A model generated the notes under the pieces. It saw only the letters and a program-made list of their open reading frames with translations, was not told the DNA's origin and searched no databases. Both the position numbers and the translations under genes were made by a program. Below are positions 5,759-13,418 of a stretch of 14,989 bases of DNA, piece after piece. Position 1 is the stretch's first letter. Every line of letters begins with the position of its first letter. The DNA is taken from positions 1 through 14,989 of the forward strand of contig DAHXKW010000003.1 in NCBI GenBank assembly GCA_027366195.1, in the 5' to 3' direction. Source of the DNA: Alphaproteobacteria bacterium (lineage in GTDB: Bacteria; Pseudomonadota; Alphaproteobacteria; G02398745; G023898745).

Positions 5759-7855
5759 ATGAATCTTGCGCACATGTCTCCCTTGCTTGAGACATTAAAT
5801 CCATTTCAAAGACGTGCGGTCGAAGCCATAGACGGACCCGTTTTGATTTTGGCAGGTGCAGGAACTGGTAAAACTAGAACACTTATTGCTCGCTTTGCTT
5901 ACCTTATAGAAAACGGAAAAGCAGGCATAGGCAATATTCTATTAGTCACCTTCACAAACAAAGCTGCTAATGAAATGAAAGAACGGGCACACGCTATCTT
6001 GCAAAGGCCGGTAGGAGGGTCTTGGATTGGAACTTTTCACGCTATTTGTTTACGTATTTTACGCACCCATGCTGAACTACTAGATGTTAATGTAAACTTC
6101 TCCATCCTTGATCCTGACGATCAATTAAAAGTAATAAAACAAATAATTCAGGGGGAAGGACTATTAGATAAATCCTTAGCAAAACAAGCCGCTTACCTTA
6201 TGGGGCGTTATGCTGACCATGGCTACCTAATGGCCAGTGAAATCCCCGAAACAGAACCTGCTCATTTTAGACATTTTTATGATGTTTATAGGCAGCGCTT
6301 ACGGAATATGCACGCCTTTGATTTTGGCGGCATTATTTTAGGTGTTATTGAATTACTTAAAAAACATCCTGAAATTCGAACATCATATCAACAACTTTTC
6401 CGGTATGTCATGGTCGATGAATACCAAGATACAAACACAGCCCAGTACCAACTGCTTCGTTTGCTCGTCAATAAAGAACAAAACATCTGCTGCGTCGGTG
6501 ATGAAGATCAGTCTATCTATGAATGGCGTGGCGCAAACATTGAGAATATTTTACGCTTTGAAAAAGATTTTGAAGGTGCAGAGGTTATTCGACTAGAACA
6601 AAATTATCGTTCTTCTGCTAATATTGTTGGTGCCGCCAGCCAGTTGATTTCTAAAAATAATCAGCGCCTTGGAAAGACACTGCAGGCTGTACAAGACAAT
6701 CCTAATTTGAATAATAAAGTTACAATACAAGGTGCTTGGGATACTGATGATGAAGCCCGTTTGGTTGTTGATCAAATTCAAAAACTACAAAAACAAAAAG
6801 TTTTATTAACTCAAATCGCCATTCTTGTACGCGTTTCATTCCAAACGCGCGAATTTGAAGAAAGACTTACTCGACTCAATATCCCCTATCGTTTAATCGG
6901 CGGAATGAACTTTTATGAACGTCAGGAAATCCGAGATGCTTTAGCTTACCTTAGGTTGGTTATCCAGCCTAACGATGGCATTGCTTTTGAACGCGTTTTG
7001 AACCTACCCAAGCGCGGAATAGGTCTTACCAGCATCAATAGAATTCATGATTTGGCCGTACAAGAAAATATTTCTTTCCCTGAAGCCGCAAAATTGTTTG
7101 CAAAGCAAGAGGGACATCCAAGTTCTAAACAAGCCATGAATGCATTTTTAATGCAAGTCGACCGCTGGCAGTCGAAAGTCCAGGAAATGCCCCATGTGGA
7201 ATTAGCGCGTTATATACTTGAAGATTCAGGCTATATGACAATGTGGCGCAACGATAAAAGCAAAGAAGCCGCTGCACGTTTAGATAACTTAAAAGAACTT
7301 CTGAATGCGATGAAAGATTATGATAATCTAACACACTTCATGGAGCATGTAAGCTTATTAATCGATAACACACCTGAAAGAACAGATGATGCTATTCGTA
7401 TTATGACCTTACATAGCGCTAAGGGGCTTGAATTTGACTATGTGTTTTTACCAGGCTGGGAAGAAGGGATTTTCCCTCATAGCCGCGCTCTTGCAGAGCA
7501 AGGTAACCGAGGACTTGAAGAAGAACGTCGTCTAGCCTATGTGGGTATCACACGAGCACGGCACGGCGTTTATATTTCATACACCATGCAAAGACGTTTT
7601 TATCATTCTTGGCAAACCAATGCACCCTCCCGTTTCATCAAAGAACTACCTCAAGAACATATCCAGCACTTCAACCCTAATGGCATTGAAATCCATAGCG
7701 CCCCTCAGGAAGGGTTTGTGATTGGCGAACGCGTTTATCACGAAAAATATGGCAATGGAGATATTGTCGACTTAGATGAGTACGGTCTTTATATCAATTT
7801 CGATAATGCAGGCATTAAAAAAATATCCCATAAATTCGTTGCAAAGGCCTCGTAA
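5759..7855 (+). CDS. pcrA: UvrD/PcrA-family superfamily 1A DNA helicase
   Basis: A 3'-5' ATP-dependent DNA helicase acting in nucleotide-excision and mismatch repair, in clearing stalled replication forks and in backtracking RNA polymerase at lesions. All motifs are intact: Q-motif LNPFQRRAV (13-21), Walker A AGAGTGKT (32-39), motif Ia VTFTNKAANEM (63-73), Walker B VDEYQD (219-224), motif III GDEDQSIYEWRGA (247-259), motif IV QNYRS (281-285), motif V TLHSAKGLEFD (550-560) and motif VI EEERRLAYVGITRAR (587-601). The C-terminal 652-695 (GERVYHEKYGNGDIV and onward) is the Tudor-like RNA-polymerase-binding module of PcrA and UvrD. At 698 residues it is a little shorter than the usual 720-780, mostly in the linker. 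GAGGA at the end of rpmE serves as ribosome-binding site. uvrD is an equally valid name. Confidence 0.95.
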   Translation: MNLAHMSPLLETLNPFQRRAVEAIDGPVLILAGAGTGKTRTLIARFAYLIENGKAGIGNILLVTFTNKAANEMKERAHAILQRPVGGSWIGTFHAICLRILRTHAELLDVNVNFSILDPDDQLKVIKQIIQGEGLLDKSLAKQAAYLMGRYADHGYLMASEIPETEPAHFRHFYDVYRQRLRNMHAFDFGGIILGVIELLKKHPEIRTSYQQLFRYVMVDEYQDTNTAQYQLLRLLVNKEQNICCVGDEDQSIYEWRGANIENILRFEKDFEGAEVIRLEQNYRSSANIVGAASQLISKNNQRLGKTLQAVQDNPNLNNKVTIQGAWDTDDEARLVVDQIQKLQKQKVLLTQIAILVRVSFQTREFEERLTRLNIPYRLIGGMNFYERQEIRDALAYLRLVIQPNDGIAFERVLNLPKRGIGLTSINRIHDLAVQENISFPEAAKLFAKQEGHPSSKQAMNAFLMQVDRWQSKVQEMPHVELARYILEDSGYMTMWRNDKSKEAAARLDNLKELLNAMKDYDNLTHFMEHVSLLIDNTPERTDDAIRIMTLHSAKGLEFDYVFLPGWEEGIFPHSRALAEQGNRGLEEERRLAYVGITRARHGVYISYTMQRRFYHSWQTNAPSRFIKELPQEHIQHFNPNGIEIHSAPQEGFVIGERVYHEKYGNGDIVDLDEYGLYINFDNAGIKKISHKFVAKAS

Positions 7856-7900
7856 ACAGGCATGCTCCTACTCTTCCCCCCCCATTTTAGTGGTAATATA

Positions 7901-7929
7901 TTGCTTATAATTCCTGATACGGATACAAT
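7901..7929 (+). promoter_or_regulatory. Candidate promoter of rplM-rpsI
   Basis: TTGCTT (7901-7906), a 17-bp spacer and TACAAT (7924-7929), giving a start near 7936 and a leader of about 26 bases. A separate TATAAT occurs at 7906-7911. The ribosome-binding sequence GGAGAAAG (7941-7948) sits 13 bases before the rplM ATG, further than usual. Confidence 0.4.
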
Positions 7930-7961
7930 GCTAATTAAGTGGAGAAAGTTAGAATTATAAA

Positions 7962-8432
7962 ATGAAAACCACGCGCTCTTTAAAGCCGAGCGAGGTGCAA
8001 AAAAAATGGTGGATTGTTGACGCAACCGATTTAGTTTGTGGACGACTAGCATCTATTATCGCTTTTTATCTAAAGGGTAAGCACAAACCAGGGTACACCC
8101 CACATGTTGACTGTGGTGACAATATCGTTGTTATCAACGCAGAAAAACTTCATTTTACAGGCAACAAACTAGAAGATAAGGAGTTCTTTTGGCATACAGG
8201 ACACCCTGGAGGGATCAAGTCTCGCAATATGACACAAAGGTTGGAAAGCAAATATCCAGAACGCGTGCTAATCAAAGCTGTGGAACGCATGCTTGCTAAA
8301 GGCCCTTTGAGAAATCAAATTATGACACATTTGAAAGTGTATGCAGGAAGTGAACATCCCCATGGACCTCAATCTCCGGAGATACTGGATATTGGCAGTA
8401 TGAACGTTAAGAATAGGAAACGCGCATCATGA
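7962..8432 (+). CDS. rplM: 50S ribosomal protein L13
   Basis: An early-assembling large-subunit protein that binds 23S rRNA. The 156 residues contain the standard landmarks: WWIVDATDLVCGRLAS at 16-31, GKHKPGYTPHVDCGDNIVVI at 39-58, FWHTGHPGGIKSR at 76-88 and the L13 signature VERMLAKGPLRNQIMTHLKV at 107-126. The length fits alphaproteobacterial L13, a little longer than the 142 residues of E. coli. The last bases ATGA are shared with the start of rpsI (4-nt overlap), so the two are translationally coupled, in the order conserved across bacteria. The only start in this frame that gives the standard N-terminus is the ATG at 7962. Confidence 0.97.
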   Translation: MKTTRSLKPSEVQKKWWIVDATDLVCGRLASIIAFYLKGKHKPGYTPHVDCGDNIVVINAEKLHFTGNKLEDKEFFWHTGHPGGIKSRNMTQRLESKYPERVLIKAVERMLAKGPLRNQIMTHLKVYAGSEHPHGPQSPEILDIGSMNVKNRKRAS

Positions 8433-8917
8433 GAAAAAACATGAGAAAAAAACCAGCAGAACAAGTTACCGAAGGCGCCCCTCAGCCAAAACAATTTGAA
8501 CCGATGCATCGTGAACCCAAAATTGATGAGTTGGGACGCGCTTATGCAACAGGTAAGCGTAAAAACGCTATCGCACGTGCATGGATTAAAAAAGGATCTG
8601 GGAAAATTGTGGTTAATGGTTTGCCTTATAATGATTATTTCAAACGTCCTGTGCTTAAAATGATTCTGTCTCAGCCCTTTCAGGTAACAAATACAGAAGG
8701 TGCTTTTGATATTCATTGCACCATAACGGGTGGCGGACTGTCCGGACAAGCCGGTGCTTTAAAACATGCAATCACTCGTGCGATGATCAATTTCAATCCA
8801 GAATTACGAACCTTCTTAAAGCAAGCAGGATTTGTTACACGTGACCCGCGTGAAGTCGAACGTAAAAAACCTGGACGCGCTGGTGCACGCCGTCGCTTCC
8901 AATTCTCGAAACGTTAA
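8429..8917 (+). CDS. rpsI: 30S ribosomal protein S9
   Basis: Small-subunit head protein whose C-terminal tail reaches the P-site tRNA. Conserved parts: AYATGKRKNAIARAWIKKG at 38-56, the S9 signature GGGLSGQAGALKHAITRAM at 101-119, and the basic tail GRAGARRRFQFSKR at 149-162. The N-terminal extension of about 35 residues before the core is typical of alphaproteobacteria. The start region is a 12-nt near-tandem repeat (ATGAGAAAAAAC then ATGAGAAAAAAA), giving two in-frame ATGs at 8429 and 8441; the first overlaps the rplM stop and is preferred, the second would only remove four residues. Confidence 0.97.
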   Translation: MRKNMRKKPAEQVTEGAPQPKQFEPMHREPKIDELGRAYATGKRKNAIARAWIKKGSGKIVVNGLPYNDYFKRPVLKMILSQPFQVTNTEGAFDIHCTITGGGLSGQAGALKHAITRAMINFNPELRTFLKQAGFVTRDPREVERKKPGRAGARRRFQFSKR

Positions 8918-9018
8918 TCCTTTTAGGTAAACTCACAAATTTTTCATTTAAGTTCGCTATTGAACTAGGATACAGATTAGAGTTTATAAAATTGAATAAA
9001 AAGATATATAAAAAACAA

Positions 9019-9035
9019 GAAAAAGTATGTTTTTC
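9019..9035. terminator. Weak AT palindrome between convergent genes, possible bidirectional terminator
   Basis: GAAAAA (9019-9024) and TTTTTC (9030-9035) form a 6-bp perfect stem with a 5-nt loop, placed between rpsI and the convergent transporter gene. The stem is nearly all A-T, so its termination strength is doubtful. A second small hairpin, AGTTC/GAACT (8951-8955, 8962-8966), has no T-run. Confidence 0.25.
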
Positions 9036-9070
9036 TAATATTGAGTAAACATCACCTCTCTTCCTCTAAC

Positions 9071-10312
9071 TTATCCAATAACAGATCCTTTTATTTGTTG
9101 ATAACGCTGCGTTAAAAACAAAAAGAATGTGCCGCACCCACTTACCACCAAAAGTAACATAAAAAAACTATTCCACCCCCAATATTGCAAAACGTATCCA
9201 AGGCCAAGGCCAGTTAACGCACCACCCATATATCCAAAAATTCCAGTTAAACCTGTAGCAGCACCTGCCGCTTTTTTACCGGCAAAGTCTGAGGCCGCAA
9301 CACCAATTAAAATTTGGGGACCACTAATGAAGAAACCGATACACATCATAACCATAAATTGCGCTACTGGCGTACCTGCGGGTAAACGCCATAAACTCCA
9401 AACAGCTATCGTGACACACAACATAAACAGCATCGACACGCGCCCTCGGTCACCCAGCTGATCAGATAAACACCCCGCCACAACTCCACCTATCATCCCC
9501 GCAACTTCATAAATCGCAGTGTGCGTAACTGCTGCCATTTTTACATTACCCTTATATTCAGAAAGAAACTTGGGAGCCCAACTCACAAGGGCCATGCGAA
9601 CAAAATAAAGACAAAAATTAGCCGCACACACAAGCCAAATGCGTGGATTGGTGTACACCCTACTTATCAAAAACTTCTTAAAAGAAGAATCATGACCGTC
9701 ACAACATTCTTTGTTAATAGTCGGTAACCCAATAGACTCCGGCGTATCACGCAATCTAAAAAAAACAAACACCATAATACCCAAACCTATGATCGAAGGA
9801 ATTAGAAACATAATTCGCCAGTTGCTTTGATAAATAGCGATTGCACCGCACGCATACATAAGGAGCGAACCAATTTGCTGAGACATATTCCATATCGCCC
9901 ATTTCGTTCCCAGTTCTTTTCGCGTAAACCAATGCGTCAATAATTTTGCACAAGCAGGCCAACCCATTGACTGAAAAACAGCATTAAATGCGCAGAGCAC
10001 AATCAAAGAAGAGATGCTCTTACAAAACACTAGACCCAGGTTCGCCAAACAAGCACACAGTAAACCCACAGTCATAAAATAACGTGCATTCGAACGATCA
10101 CTAACAATACCAGCTAATCCCTTACTCAAACCATACAAAACATTAAAAACAGAAATAACCAAGCCATAATCTAGATCACTAAAATGAAATTCCTGCTGGA
10201 TATCACGCAAAGCTAAGAAAACATTTTGTCTAATCAGGTAAAACCCCGCATATCCGATCATCATGCTTGATAGAATTCTTAACTGCCATGCTTTCTGCAA
10301 ACGTTTGTACAA
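9071..10312 (-). CDS. Organophosphate:phosphate antiporter of the MFS (GlpT/UhpT/UhpC group)
   Basis: An inner-membrane transporter expected to exchange inorganic phosphate for a phosphorylated metabolite such as glycerol-3-phosphate, a hexose phosphate or a phosphoglycerate. The 413 residues form twelve membrane helices with a central loop near 190-222. Family marks: YLIRQN at 25-30, FNAVFQSMGWPACAKLLTHW at 109-128, YFVRMALVSWAPKFLSEY at 236-253, and GPQILIGVAASD followed by KKAAGAATG in the C-terminal half. R28 and R239 occupy the places of the two phosphate-binding arginines of GlpT (R45, R269), so transport function is probably retained. The N-terminus needs the residues before KAWQLRIL, so the TTG at 10312 is taken as start; there is no good Shine-Dalgarno, and an upstream in-frame stop lies at 10331-10333. 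Substrate cannot be fixed from sequence. Confidence 0.9.
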   Translation of the reverse strand: MYKRLQKAWQLRILSSMMIGYAGFYLIRQNVFLALRDIQQEFHFSDLDYGLVISVFNVLYGLSKGLAGIVSDRSNARYFMTVGLLCACLANLGLVFCKSISSLIVLCAFNAVFQSMGWPACAKLLTHWFTRKELGTKWAIWNMSQQIGSLLMYACGAIAIYQSNWRIMFLIPSIIGLGIMVFVFFRLRDTPESIGLPTINKECCDGHDSSFKKFLISRVYTNPRIWLVCAANFCLYFVRMALVSWAPKFLSEYKGNVKMAAVTHTAIYEVAGMIGGVVAGCLSDQLGDRGRVSMLFMLCVTIAVWSLWRLPAGTPVAQFMVMMCIGFFISGPQILIGVAASDFAGKKAAGAATGLTGIFGYMGGALTGLGLGYVLQYWGWNSFFMLLLVVSGCGTFFLFLTQRYQQIKGSVIG

Positions 10313-10527
10313 TATATATATTTCAAATACTTAATATCATCTTCACTCTTTCAAAAAAACACACGAAAATCAAGATTGATTCTAACAAAGCCAAAAATAT
10401 GGTAAAGATATAAGTATAGGAAAACATTATTCTCACCTTAGAGAAGGGTCCCCCGTATCACAAAAACAACCCAGGATCTTACTCTGCTTGAGATAATATG
10501 GCCAAAAAAATAAGAGGAAGTTAAATA
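10313..10527. other. Divergent intergenic region between the antiporter gene and dnaJ
   Basis: 215 bp with no supported gene. It holds a small inverted repeat AATCA/TGATT (10368-10372, 10377-10381), a C-rich patch (CCCCCGTAT at 10450-10458) slightly like a heat-shock -10 element but with no matching -35, GATAAT at 10492-10497, and the dnaJ ribosome-binding site GAGGAAG at 10514-10520. No promoter is assigned with confidence. Confidence 0.6.
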
Positions 10528-11682
10528 ATGGCACAGGATTATTACCAAGTACTTGGAGTAGACAAAAGCGCCTCTCCCGAGCAACTTAAAAAAGCCTATT
10601 ATAAACTTGCCAAAGAATATCACCCAGACCGCAAACCAGGAGACAAAGCAGCAGAAAAAAAGTTCAAAGAAATTTCTGCAGCGTATGAAATACTATCGGA
10701 CCCCCAAAAACGTGCAGCCTATGATCAATTTGGAGACGCTGCCTTCCAGCAAGGAGGAGGACAACCTGGCGGTGGACATGGATTCCATGCTGGTTTTCAT
10801 GCCGGTGGTGGTTTCGGCGATATTTTTGAAGAAATGTTCAATATGTTTAATGGTGGACAAGGACGCCAGGCTAAACCTGACATAAGGCAAAAAGGCAATG
10901 ATATCCGATTTGACGTTGTTATCGATTTAGAAGAAGCTTTTCATGGTACAAATAAAGACTTAAGATTTTCGTGTCACACATCATGTAATACCTGCAAAGG
11001 TTCTGGTAGCGCCGACGGCGCAGCACCATCAGCTTGTTCTCAGTGTGGAGGATCTGGGCGTCTTCGAGTACAACAAGGTTTTTTCATCCTGGAGCAAACA
11101 TGCCATGCTTGTGGAGGGGTCGGCCTCAAGATTTCAAATCCTTGTACAAAATGTGCTGGTACAGGACGTGTCTATCAACCTAAAAACTTAAATGTAAAAA
11201 TACCTCCTGGTGTTAGTGATGGAACTAAAATCCGTATATCTGGTGAGGGTGAGGCTGGCTTGCGCGGCGGTGGTGCAGGAGATTTATATGTACATATTTC
11301 CGTCCGCCCGCATAAAATTTTCAAGCGACACGACAATGATTTACTTTGCAACATCCCCATCCCTATGGCTACAGCCATATTAGGTGGTACTATCGAAATA
11401 CCTACGATAGAAGGTAAACCTCAAGCTGCAGAAGTTCCTGCGGGTACCCAGTTTGGACATAAAATTCGGATCAAAGATAAAGGAATGAGTATTCTTAATA
11501 ACCCTGTAAAACGCGGTGAAATAATCGTTGAACTTGATATAGAAACACCAGTCAATCTAACGCCTCGCCAACAGGAACTCATGAAAGAATTTGAAGAAAT
11601 TGCCAAAACTCACAGTAATAGCCCTAAATCTTCAGGGTTTTTTAGCCGTATGAAAGATTTCTTCCAAGGACGCCGCCCTTAA
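10528..11682 (+). CDS. dnaJ: Chaperone protein DnaJ (Hsp40)
   Basis: Co-chaperone that delivers unfolded proteins to DnaK and stimulates its ATPase. The 384 residues have the full type I layout: J domain with HPD at 32-34, Gly/Phe-rich region near 74-110, zinc-finger domain with all four CxxCxGxG repeats intact (CNTCKGSG 153-160, CSQCGGSG 170-177, CHACGGVG 192-199, CTKCAGTG 206-213), two beta-rich substrate-binding domains and a C-terminal dimerisation segment. GAGGAAG seven bases before the ATG sets the start. dnaK, which precedes dnaJ in most proteobacteria, is not adjacent; upstream is the divergent antiporter gene. Downstream the malate dehydrogenase gene converges 17 bp away, with no clear terminator between them. 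Confidence 0.97.
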   Translation: MAQDYYQVLGVDKSASPEQLKKAYYKLAKEYHPDRKPGDKAAEKKFKEISAAYEILSDPQKRAAYDQFGDAAFQQGGGQPGGGHGFHAGFHAGGGFGDIFEEMFNMFNGGQGRQAKPDIRQKGNDIRFDVVIDLEEAFHGTNKDLRFSCHTSCNTCKGSGSADGAAPSACSQCGGSGRLRVQQGFFILEQTCHACGGVGLKISNPCTKCAGTGRVYQPKNLNVKIPPGVSDGTKIRISGEGEAGLRGGGAGDLYVHISVRPHKIFKRHDNDLLCNIPIPMATAILGGTIEIPTIEGKPQAAEVPAGTQFGHKIRIKDKGMSILNNPVKRGEIIVELDIETPVNLTPRQQELMKEFEEIAKTHSNSPKSSGFFSRMKDFFQGRRP

Positions 11683-11699
11683 ATTATCTGCTCTCACTC

Positions 11700-12626
11700 T
11701 CACTGTCGGTTTGACAACACTTCTTTATTTAATGCGCTTAATTCGGTAATAGACTGGTCAAATATCTTTTGTTCTGTTTTCGTTAGTTGTAATTCATCAA
11801 TCTGACAAATACCTGTTGCATCTACCCAACAAGACTGCCCTATGTATATATCCTCATCTTTATAAGGAGCACTAAGTGTAACAAGTGTTTTTTCATTTTG
11901 TAGAAAATTAGAAAATATCTGAAAAATTGCAGCAGCTGCACCGAAATAAGGAGACTGAGTTTGATATAATTCTGTAATTTTTGTACCCGCTTGTTTGGTC
12001 TCCTTAATCATATTTGCAACATCTAAGGGATTCATATAATCAGAAAGAGGAGCACCATTAACGGTTGTATAATTCGGTAAAGGGAGCATTTTATCATTGT
12101 GCACCCCAATAACTTTTGTTTCTACAGCTGCAAATTGCACACCAAGATGTTTGGCAACATAATAGCGAAATCGAGCTTCATCAAGACTTCCCGCCATCCC
12201 AAAAACTTGTTTTTTAGGATATCCCGTAATATGTTGAAAAAACCAAGTCATTGTATCTACAGGATTAGTAACAACCAAAACCATACTGTTTGGCGCATAA
12301 ACCTGTATTATGGGCGCAATTTGCTTAAAAACATCTATATTCTTATACAGCAAATCTTGCCTAGTCATATGCGCAGAGCGCATAAACCCTGCTGTTATAA
12401 TAATAAAATCAGCACCTTTAATTTGAGTAATATCTTCAGAACTATATACGGGCGCCATATAAGTACTTTTTCTAGCAGAAAAGGCGTGTCCAATGTCTAA
12501 TACTTTCCCATATGCTCGCCCTGGGGCTACATCGTATAAAAATATCTCTATATTACGCAAACTTGCCAAATGTTGGGCTAATACGCCACCAATTGCACCT
12601 GTGCCAATTAATGCGATCTTTTTCAT
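11700..12626 (-). CDS. mdh: Malate dehydrogenase-type enzyme of the LDH/MDH superfamily
   Basis: NAD-dependent 2-hydroxyacid dehydrogenase, most likely malate to oxaloacetate in the TCA cycle. The 308 residues from ATG 12626 include the dinucleotide motif GTGAIGG (8-14), NAD-selecting D32, arginines R83 and R89 in the substrate loop, N121 in TNPVD, D149 and R152 in LDEARFR, and catalytic H176. An arginine at 83 (LDH position 102) rather than glutamine points to malate over lactate. The loop between the two arginines reads R-SAHMT-R where malate dehydrogenases usually have R-KPGMS-R, and the histidine motif is GVHNDKM rather than the usual GGHGDTM, so it is a divergent member and specificity is not certain. 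The upstream esterase gene overlaps by four bases (ATGA); a GTG two codons earlier is a less likely start. Confidence 0.88.
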   Translation of the reverse strand: MKKIALIGTGAIGGVLAQHLASLRNIEIFLYDVAPGRAYGKVLDIGHAFSARKSTYMAPVYSSEDITQIKGADFIIITAGFMRSAHMTRQDLLYKNIDVFKQIAPIIQVYAPNSMVLVVTNPVDTMTWFFQHITGYPKKQVFGMAGSLDEARFRYYVAKHLGVQFAAVETKVIGVHNDKMLPLPNYTTVNGAPLSDYMNPLDVANMIKETKQAGTKITELYQTQSPYFGAAAAIFQIFSNFLQNEKTLVTLSAPYKDEDIYIGQSCWVDATGICQIDELQLTKTEQKIFDQSITELSALNKEVLSNRQ

Positions 12627-13273
12627 GACCACTCTTTCAAAAAATTCACGCCTGCCAAAATACCTTCTTGACTAATACTATGCCCAACCCCAGCACATGT
12701 TACAGACTTAACATAGACCCCTAGTTTGATCAATTCAGCTTCAGCATCTTTCATATAATGGTACCTCACAACAGAATCTTCCAGACCATGCACAAGTAGA
12801 GCATGCTTTTTCACACCTGCGTCTAACTCATTTTTGAATGGGTAGTAGCTACCAGCATAACAAATCGCCACTTTCATTTGATGGCAAGTTACTAAAGTAT
12901 CCAAAGCAATCATACCTCCCTGGGAAAAACCAACAGGAATAATTTGGTATGTAGGAACCTTGTGAATTTTAGATAACTCATCAATGTAGTTATGGATTAC
13001 AGGTCTGATGGCTAATAGTCCATTTTTGATATCATCCAGGGTTATATTGCTAATATCCTTAAACGGAAACCACATGTATCCATTTTGTAAATAAGGATGC
13101 ACATAAGGTGCATTAGGTGCAATAAACAAGGTTCCTGGAAGATCCGCATCCCAGTACCGACCTATATTGATTAAGTCTTCCCCATTAGCACCATATCCAT
13201 GCAGAAATAAAACTATTCGATCAATTTGGGAAGCATTCTGAAATGATACTGCTTGTAAAATAAGAACCTCCAA
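12623..13273 (-). CDS. Phospholipase/carboxylesterase family alpha/beta hydrolase
   Basis: A serine hydrolase of the carboxylesterase/acyl-protein-thioesterase family; likely substrates are acyl esters, lysophospholipids or thioesters. Landmarks (numbered from the TTG): FLHGYGANGEDL at 23-34 (oxyanion-hole region), FIAPNAP at 50-56, nucleophile S117 in GFSQGG, D166 in HGLEDSVV and H198 in GVGHSIS, a complete triad. Length 216 fits the family. The start is unusual: there is no ATG or GTG in the N-terminal part. TTG at 13273 has AGGGA six bases before it; alternatively ATT at 13261 has GGAGG five bases before it. No signal peptide, so cytosolic. It overlaps the dehydrogenase gene by ATGA, so both are made from one transcript; the metabolic link is not obvious. 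Confidence 0.88.
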   Translation of the reverse strand: MEVLILQAVSFQNASQIDRIVLFLHGYGANGEDLINIGRYWDADLPGTLFIAPNAPYVHPYLQNGYMWFPFKDISNITLDDIKNGLLAIRPVIHNYIDELSKIHKVPTYQIIPVGFSQGGMIALDTLVTCHQMKVAICYAGSYYPFKNELDAGVKKHALLVHGLEDSVVRYHYMKDAEAELIKLGVYVKSVTCAGVGHSISQEGILAGVNFLKEWS

Positions 13274-13418
13274 AAAGAATCCCTAAAAAAGGATTTCACG
13301 ACCTTCTATCTAAGTCAACTTTTCGAACTAAATCAATTAAATTTCTGCTTTGGTTAAACAAAACGCATGTCTTTTTATCCCCATCAATCTAATATAGGAT
13401 GGATATTATAAGAATTTC
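13274..13418. other. Divergent intergenic region between the esterase gene and pnp
   Basis: 145 bp of AT-rich sequence. TTGGTT (13350-13355), 17 bp, TTTTAT (13373-13378) is a weak promoter candidate for pnp. On the minus strand AGGGA (13284-13280) is a possible ribosome-binding site for the esterase TTG. Nothing else is recognised. Confidence 0.4.

Noticed and set aside
10450..10458. CCCCCGTAT upstream of dnaJ as a heat-shock sigma-32 -10 element
   Set aside because: No CTTGAA-like -35 stands at the required distance.
10438..10623. Minus-strand 61-codon frame overlapping the dnaJ start
   Set aside because: Antisense shadow of the J domain, with no start signal and no family resemblance.
11622..11643. 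CCCT, 8-nt loop, AGGG and six T inside the 3' end of dnaJ, resembling a terminator
   Set aside because: The stem is only 4-5 bp and lies before the dnaJ stop codon; it is explained by the coding sequence.
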